DNA of 64,000 bases from Cyanoderma ruficeps. Lineage: Eukaryota; Chordata; Aves; Passeriformes; Timaliidae. Under the pieces are notes generated by a model, which ran no database searches, was not told the DNA's origin, and saw nothing but the letters and a program-made list of their open reading frames with translations. Below, piece after piece: positions 50,201 to 59,200 of the stretch (within the stretch, counting starts at the first letter, position 1; every line of letters begins with the position of its first letter). The position numbers and the translations under genes were made by a program. The stretch covers positions 18,961,716 through 19,025,715 of the forward strand of contig VZDJ01000116.1 in NCBI GenBank assembly GCA_008694505.1, in the 5' to 3' direction.

Positions 50201-53200
50201 ATTCAGATGTCATTTACAAAGCTGAGGAAACTGAAGGCAGAGTAAAAATCCCTTAGGGTTTATAGGTGGCAAATATACATGAATGCTGAATCTGTTTTGC
50301 AAGTTTTTAAAAAGAATTGATAATTTACTTGATTTTAGCTTGAAAGAGAACTCTAATGGGTCATCAGATGTCATCCCTCCTCATCAGACAAGATTGTTTT
50401 ATTTACACATGTACTATCCTTTATAGATGAGTGTCAAGCATAGTTTTGTGTCCTGCATTCTAATACATGCACTCCCAGTCCATGAAGTTTAGCATGCCTG
50501 AAGAAGTTGTCGTCTTCAAGTACACTGTGGCTTATTGTAGTTTTCTCCCCCATTTATAACCTCCTGCTGTAGTCCAGGCCTGCTATTTCTGAAAAGCAAG
50601 GAGCAGGTTGTATTGACACAGCCACCAGCATGGTGATCCTGGGAGACTGAGTTTCATTCCTGTGTGTCTTCAAGGAGTTTTAGTGAACTTTGGTAATTCA
50701 TGTAATAACTCTTTGTGTCCAGAACTCTTGTAGGATGAGAGGAGGACCTCTGCCCTGGCTGGAAGCAGTTCTTCAGGATGTGTGCAATAAAGATTTAATA
50801 CCATTCAGATACTGAAACAAGGATGCCATATAAGAACCTAAGATACAGCACTGTCATTTGTAATCTGCATCGGCAAAACAGAAACAGTGATCACCGAAGT
50901 GTTTTTTTCAAATGCATTGTGTTTGGTTTGAACCCAGAATCCTGAGCATGGATACCTTGTGTCATTAAACTGAAAATATTTTGTAAAATGACCCAATCCT
51001 AAATTCTTCATCAGAATTGCCCTTAACTTCAACATTAGTTTGCTAGAATAAAACTTGGATTAAAAAGTTCAGGAATTGTTCTAGTAAATAACAAATAACT
51101 GAAAACAACCTTGTTTACTCCTCATTCCTGTGTTCAGCATGTATCTGAGAAGGAAATAAATCTGCTGTGCACCCCAGGGTAAAGCATATTAATCAACCAG
51201 TTATCTTGTTAAGGGAAAATAAATGACTTGCTGTGCTGACTGAATACATTGCAGAGCACAGACTTTGCAGTGCTGCAGCGATCTGATACTGACTGTCAGC
51301 CATCCAGAATCTGCTAGAGAAGCTGAAATACTGGAGGAGGGCAGCAGCAGTGTAGCACTACATTCACAAGCCTGTATTCTATAGGATGGCCCAGAGCTAG
51401 AGGTATTCACCGTTTGGCAGGTGTTCTTGTGTTAAGATAAGGAGTGTTCTGCTCTTCCCTCAGCAGCAAGATATCAACAATCGACAGCATCCCAGTCAGT
51501 GATGGATTATTCTCTCGTATGACAGTTGCAACAACAGCAATACCCCACCAAAAATTCATTCCACAGGGACAGACTAGATTTGTTCTATTCCAGTTCTCTT
51601 CTTTTCATTCTTACAGTGAATGGTGCTGTTGTTGAGGGAACACATGCAGAAAGATGCTGCAGCTAAGGCTGTTTTGCAGCTGTTAGAGGAAGGCAGACAG
51701 AGTCACTGTGGCTGGTTGGGCTTTTTAGAAGGCTGGCTTAAAATGGGACATAGGAGGACACAAACAGGTGTAGAAAGAACCCCATTTCTGCACTCTTCTC
51801 TTGGCACATCCAGAAATGTGCTGCTGAGTGCACAGGAGCCATGAACCTCAGTAGGGAGTGTCTCTGCCAAGTGGGGTGCATTGGTCAGCCAATTGCTGCA
51901 CTTCTTGGAGCGCCTCTCAGAGCTCAAGGCTTCCCATGCCTGTCTAATCTTTAAGCTGTAATCTTAAACAGGGCATAGGACACTTGAGCAGAGCAGTTAT
52001 CTTTACATGGACATTAGGATTCAGTGTCTTTCCCCTTCCTTTAAGTCCTGTTTCTGTTTCTTTGAATTTTAAGAATCAGGCAAGGAGAGCTAAAGAGAAC
52101 TCCTTGAAGAATAGCAGAGGCTCAGCTCTAATTACAGTGAGTCTGAAGGAAGCCATGCATTAAAACATTCATGATTTCAGAATTGCTGTGTGTGTTTCTT
52201 AGATGTACTGTTATTTCTTAATAGGTTCCAAAGTGTAACAGGAGACCAGTCTTTCTTCCCTGAGATACTTGAGGTATGCAGGGGAACTCTGCTGTCCTGT
52301 CAAAAAGATGTATGTAAGCTTTACTGCCTTGTTAGACAGGTATTGTAGATTTAAGTGGTGGCTTGACTTTGAGACAGCTGTTCAGAGGTAGCAATTCCAG
52401 AACACCAAAGGACTTGAAGCAAAGTGCTCTCATCGTTCAGGGAAATCTTAAGATCTAAGTCAAGCAGGTGACTAAAGAGACGTAGGTGTCTAACTTAAAA
52501 ATAAGTATTTCTAGAAGGAGTTCTGCAATCTCTCTGACCCTTCAAGGTCATCTGTCAGATCAGCCTGAAGTGAGAACCGAAGCTGGATCTACTGGGAATC
52601 CTCATCCCAAGCTATCAGCTGCAGAAACAGCTAATGATTATCAACAGAACTGTGATAATTCTCATTTGATTCATCTCAAATTTTAAAAACCTAAATGGCT
52701 ATTGAATAGTCGAAATACATGCTGTTACACTGACGTTAAAATACACAGGTTTTAAGTCAAATAGTCTAGATCTGAAGAAGAGACTTAATTTTCTTTTTTT
52801 TCCTTTTTTTCTCTCTCTTTTTTTTTTTTTGCTTAGAACCCTGCATAAAGTAATTATTACACAGTAAAAAGGTTCCCCATCGTTTGCTTTGTAGACTTAT
52901 TCACTTAGAATATTTAGAAACCTTGTTGATAAGATTTGTATCAACCTCTGATCGCCTCCAGGTCACTTTAAGACAAACTGCTACTAGAATTCAAAGCAAA
53001 GATTTGTTTAGAGTTCTCTTCAACCCAACATCTCAGCAGCAGGCACTGTGAAAATAGTTGGAATATTTACATCAATCCATGTCATGTCAGAGGTAATTCT
53101 CACCTTCAAGGAACAGCTCACTTTCATGTGTGTATGTGCGTGTATTTCTGCTCACACATATAGGAGATAATTAATTGATAATCTTCCGCAATGTAAAGTA

Positions 53201-56200
53201 GAAACACTGTGATTAAATGATCTACTCTGATTAATGATTTTGTAAACTCTTGTGTAATGTCAGTAGTAAAAAGGGTGCTGCAGCTGTTATTTCAGCAAGA
53301 CACATCCATGCCATTTTCTTTGGGTAGATTGTTAAACTTGTTTCTCAGAGTTCAGAAGTTGAAAGGGGAGGAGTATGTGTAAGTTATTTGTTTGTTCATT
53401 GGCAAAAAATAGTTTTCCTACACCCTTGTTAGGGAAGAGCTGATAGCAACAGTTCCTAGCAATAATAATAAAAATAAGTTGCAGTTGCACTCCAGGTGGA
53501 AATGTTCGTACTTTGTTGTTCCTGGAAGATGGTGATACTGCAGCATTCAGCTCTTGCTGTTGCAAAAAACAGTCAAGGGTGAAGACCTTACTAGGTGCTC
53601 CAAGGTATTTTTTTCCTCTCTCATTAAGCTGTTTTGAAAATGCCAGTCAATTTGGTGCAGTTTGCTCTGTGCCAAAGGAAACAGATTTGTTCTTGAGAAG
53701 CATTATTATCAACTGGAGAAATAAGTTACAAGACAAGTCTGAGTGGTGCAGATTTCACCAAAGATGAGATTATCCCAGCCTTTCCTTCAAGCTGGTTGTT
53801 TTCACAGGAAAGCCTAGAACTTCTAACACAGTGTTAGTGTTGCCGCACTGGGAAGGGGCCTCAGTGTCCCCTTTCAAAGATAATTAATTTACGCAATAAA
53901 AAATCTCACATTGGACAGTTAAAGAAGTGTCTAGGTGATAATGAAAACAAGACCTCTTCTAGGGAACTGCATCCTTGCAAGGATGTTTGCTGATGGATGT
54001 GGAATAGACAGGAAAGAGCAGGAGCTTTTGGAAAGTGTTTACAGAGAAAGTTTACACTGCACATTTCTCATAGTGCTGCAGGCAACTTTCTTCTGTTTTT
54101 ATAAAATTTGTGAAGGTCACCATATGCTAATTTTTTTTCTTTACCTCATAAAAATTCTAAAGATAGATGTCCTATGCCAACAGCTACTGCTAGGTATACA
54201 CAATAACAAATAAATGTAGGGCTTGTACAGCTAAAATGGCTATGACTAGATATGTATGTCTATGTATATATTTAATCCAGATTTCCATGTCCTGTTTAAC
54301 ACTTATGAAGAGGAATCACCACCCTAAGGATGCTCTGCTACTGCATGACATTGTAAACAAAATGCCTCTGGAGTTCAGCACAGCACTGACATTTTGGTTA
54401 TAGTGCCAATAAAGAAGAAACCCCTCGTGGCACGTTGACTGACTTTTTATCCCCTCCAAAGCCATGGGGAACTGTAGAGTGCTTGCATGGTTCTGTATTG
54501 CTTTCTCCACCTTACTAATTAAAATAAGAGTTTTTGTTCAGGTTGAGTATTTTAAGGATTGCTGCCATACACTACACACACTTTAGCACTACATCTTTAT
54601 CTTGTTGAGTTTTTTTCTTTAGCTCAGTTACTGGAGACAGGAACTGACATAAATTAAATTTACTCTGATGCAAAGTCTTTTGGATTTCTTTTTTTTAAGT
54701 AATTCATGTGATAGAAAGCTTTTGGTGCATAATAGGATTTTTGTGGTTCTGGTGCAGAAGGCTCTTGGGGTGCTGCTATGCCAGGTAAATTTGTTGAATT
54801 ATCTATTTGGAAAGAAGCTGATAAAAATGAGGAAGCTGGGACTGCGGGGCCTGTTTCTGCTGTGAATACATCTTCATTAAATGTATGGTCATCCATCATT
54901 TCTGGTTCAGAATAAAACCCTGGGCTAACTAACAAGATGTGCCATTTCCTGGTGTCATGGTGAAGGACAGGATGACGCAAAATGGAGTCACATCTTTAGA
55001 GCTCCCTATTCCAGCCTGGGAGTGGGGAATGCTTCCCGTTCCCTGTCAATGGCTGTGAATGCCTTCCTGTCACTTTGGGAATGTGTCTGATGGTACTGAT
55101 GATTCTTCTCACTTTTTCTTGTGCAAAAACAAATGGGGCTGTGCTGCTCAGCAGCAATAACTTCTTTTGAAGTAGGATTTTGTTGGCAAAAGTGATTATT
55201 CTTGCTGAAATTAGAGCCAACTCGTGACTACCACCTAATCCTGGACAATCAACTGAAATTTGCCAAATGCTAGCCAGTCTTCTGCAGAAGAAAATTATTT
55301 TTCCTCAATTTTCTGTAGAGCAAGCAGGCCAGGAGAATTACAAAATATGGCTGAGACAGCACCTAGTTAAATTTAGGGGAAAGCACTGCTTACTTCCCCA
55401 CCTTCCCTCTCCAAATTAATGGGTGAGAGACTTAGGGATGGAGAAAATTACTGTCATGGCTGGGCCTACAGACAGATCTGTGAGCTCCTTGGAGATCCCC
55501 TGGGAAACAAATCTAAGACAGGAAGGCATGTTCTAACAATAATGTGCAATTTTATTTGCAGAATTTTTACAGCAGGTATTCACAGAGGTGCTGAAATTCT
55601 CTTTGGAATGCCTGAAATTTACCTGTAATCCTCAGCCTGAGTGTCCCAGCGTGCCCTACATACACAAAATGAATGTGCCATCATGTCTCCACCATCATCT
55701 TGGCTTAGTTTGTGTAATAAACCAGTGAAGCTTGTTGATGTTATGGACTCAGTCCTACAGTCACACATGTGCTGAATTCCATGGGAATTTCATGGTGAAA
55801 GGATCCTGTAGAAAGCTTTATTACTGGCCTAGACCTGATCTGAACACAGGTACATTACTCTTGCCAGTGAAGACTTAACAGCATGGATTTACAGAAATTT
55901 AGTGGATCTTCCTTCACCTCAGAAAGAAGAGCTGTGCCTTGCATTGTGTTTGTGACTCTAAGTTCCATGATCTCAAAACCTCAGGACTGTGGAAAGATGT
56001 GTGTTGTGATGGCAGCCTGGCGTGAGGATGGAGGGGAATGTGAGGGGAGGCAGTTTGGGATGAGCCAAGGAACACAGTCGTAATGGATTGACTTAATATA
56101 TTACAGAAAACAAAGGTTTTCTTTATGAATTTGTGCTGATATTTTTTTCTTGGTCATTTCTGATTTCTTATGTGTAGAGATGGAAACACTTGCACACGCA

Positions 56201-59200
56201 CCTTGTGACTCACATAGATTTACTCTTGTGGTTGCTGTTTTTAAATTAATTGAAATGAATTAATTTCTTTTTAATTTGATTTTGGATCCTAGGGTAAAAT
56301 TTCAGAAATTATAGAAATGCCAACCTGTGAATACAAGCTTCTGCTGAGGAGGAAAGAAGTATCCGGGGTTTTCTTTTAATGTTTTGCTGACATATGGTTC
56401 TTCTAACCCAGTGACAAATTAATTGACTAGATGTGAAAGAGATGGACAGTACTTAGCAAGGAAGGACAGGATATGTGTTATAAAAAATCTGGTTCTGCCT
56501 CTGTTGGATTATGGATAAAATATACATTGGACACCTAATGAGCGTCTGGTCCATAAAATAGATTCTCCTTACAATAGAATTGTATGCTTTGTCTCTAAAT
56601 GAGGTTATTATACACACCATTGCACAGTGTTTGAAGAGCTTGGTTAGCCATTGTAGAGGGTAGGGAGAGAAAAAATTGGAAAACAATTGCACTTAAGACC
56701 TTCAATCTATCAGTTGCCCCATATTTATCCAAATTACCATTACACTATTACAAAAAACAAATACATGATACATTCAGGGTTTGAAATGATAATATTGACT
56801 GGCCAAATTTTGACGAGGTGGATTTTTGTTTTGCTGCTGTTTTAACCTTGCAGTAAAACCTTCCTCAGAAATAAAAGCTGGTAGTAGAAATACCACTATA
56901 AAGTGGGAATACCACTATGAAGTGGCATAGTAACTCTCTACTCCGAAAGAATTATCAATTTAGTATTTGCTGCTATGCAAACCTCAGTCTGAGTGTCAGG
57001 AGGTTTTGATTCTTCCAGAGATAAACTGTGAAAAATTTCATTTATAAGGAACTCTTCCTCAGTAATCTGCAGAGTTTAAGGACAGTGCTTGCAAAAGTAA
57101 GGCATGATTTGAAGTGATTCTGTTTTGGGGTCCCAGCTTGTACCATTGTAATACATAGTTTTCAATAAATGATGAGGTCTAAAAACTCCAGCCTCCTTAT
57201 GCTCTTGAAGACTGGACACCTAAAATTTTACATCTTCAAAACAGCAAACTACTTCTGAAAACCCTGGCTCAACCACAGAGAAAGACCAAATGTAGCAATT
57301 CTAGATGATGTAATGGCACCATTTCCCACATCAACAGATGAATTCTGTGGTAAGAGTTGTAGAGAGAGCTTATAAAAAAGACAGCTAAAAGGGGCTTTGT
57401 CAAATCCAGTGTAAATAATCATCTATCCTACCTCCTTTTTGGCATTTTTGTCTTCATCAGTTAAATCTTTTGTCTGCTAGTCTCGTTTTTAATTCCACCT
57501 TTCAATGCACTGGAAAAGGATGTGATCTTACTAAGTAATGTTTTTTAATGATCTTACTAAATAATACTATTTAATTATCTTATTTTTTCAGGGTAGATAG
57601 TAAAACTATTATAATGTGCAAAACTATGAAGGTGGCTTTTTACAAAGCTTTATTCCTCAGACTGAAAACAAGTGCACTCTCAAAACACAGCTGAAAGCAG
57701 AATTTCAGTACAGAAAGCTGTAAGTGGGTCCATGGTGTGGTTTCTTTTCAGGCATGGCAATAGCCAACTCCCACAAGTATCACTGTTCCAACATAAAGGA
57801 AGAGGAGACACATGAAAAAGAAAAATTATTTGGTAATTGTGCTAGTCATAATTGTTGCTGTTTATAATTTCTTTCTCTTGCCCAGAGCCCCTGCAGTTAA
57901 ACTGAAAGGTTATATATATATAAATCTCTCTCTGTGTGTGTACATGTGCTTTGCAGGCTTTTCTTTGGAAGAAGTAACTCTTTTGTACAGTCCTTTGCTG
58001 ACATTTCTATAGCCAGCTCGCATCCTGTTGGGTGAAGCTGTGATCCTTAATGTAAGGCAGTGTGACTTGTAAGAAGAAAGATTGCAATAAGCACAGTTTC
58101 TTGTCATTAATTTCCCAGCCCTGGATACTCTTCTAGTAACTGCTGAGGTAGAGAGTGCTTGCTGGTGATGGCGTTTAAGAGCGTTTCATTTGTGGTTTGA
58201 AGTAGCTGGATGTTTATCTTAATGAGCTCTCCCATTGCTATCACAACAACTTTAAATACCTTATGGCTAGTGACACACAGGCAGATTTGTTTCTCCAAAT
58301 ACCTTCCTGACTGAGTTGCAATTTTCAGTGAGGTTGATTTCCTCTCAGGCTGTGCTGCTGCTGTAGTAGTTTAATAAGGGCTCTTCCTTTTGTCTGTTCC
58401 TTAGGAAAAGGAGAAGCTGTACGTGGAACTGAGGCACGTGTTGGCCCGGCAGCCTGGGCCCGAAGCCACGGAACAGCTGCAGCAGTTCCGGAACGTTCTC
58501 CGGGAGAAGACGAAGCAGATCAAAGTAAGAAGTGCTCAGTGAGCCTGGCAGAGGGGCTGCAGGGAGGTCTGCAATGAACAGTGTGCCTGCCCTGGTATAT
58601 TAGACCAGGAAAGCAAGGTTATCACTGCATCTCCTCAAGGGGCAACACAGAGCAGCAAACAAACTTTTTTTTGCACATTATGCTACTTCATTTCATTAAA
58701 ATAGAGGAAGGCTCTTATTACAATATGAGTTAGCAGCACAATGCTGTAAATACAGTTTCTGCATGGGCATTCTGGGATACTGCCAGCTTTTCATTCAGGT
58801 TATTCTCCTTTCCTTTATCTTAAATTGCTAATACCTTTAAGAAGCAAATCAAAGCCATTTTTTTTTCTTTTTAACAAACTAGTGGGAATATACTGAAAAT
58901 CCATTCTTAAGTTACTGCTGTTTCTCTTGTCATGTGTACATGCCTATTTAGATTTGCAGATTTTGTGGAGATGACAGGAGGAACCTGGTCTAACCCCTTG
59001 TCAGTCAGAGGGAGGTGTTCCTGCTTCCAAAAGACTCTTGTAGAAAATTTTAAAAGCATAATATTAAAAAGTGATTCTTTGATAGAATTCTATCATATTC
59101 TGTGAATAAGCTGATCTTCTCTTATTCTTGCCTGCATGAGAGATCAGTCTCCCCAGGAGTTCATCTACTTCTGCAGCTCCTCTCTCTGTTGAAGTCATCA

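Larger units (their letters stand above)
41057..58404 (+). other. CFAP58: CFAP58 intron 15 (17.3 kb)
   Basis: By far the longest intron, a third of the gene. Identified contents: MIR relics at 42170-42255 and 45775-45895, a T-rich tract at 43200-43242, a CR1 composite at 47305-48185 with a short CR1 end at 48323-48378, a poly-T tract near 52794-52830, a 19-base tandem duplication at 56889-56926, and two protein-like minus-strand open frames at 54660-54995 and 58107-58371. The rest shows no exon I could join to CFAP58, and exons 15 and 16 join directly in frame. Confidence 0.85.

Noticed and set aside
50219..50260. Possible fourth MIR fragment (GAGGAAACTGAAGGCAGAG)
   Set aside because: Only about 20 bases resemble the consensus and no flanking core block follows.
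51620..51844. Possible extra CFAP58 exon after a pyrimidine-rich ACAG in intron 15
   Set aside because: The sequence is not coiled coil, and exons 15 and 16 already join directly as in mammals (FLLQ-EKEKLY).
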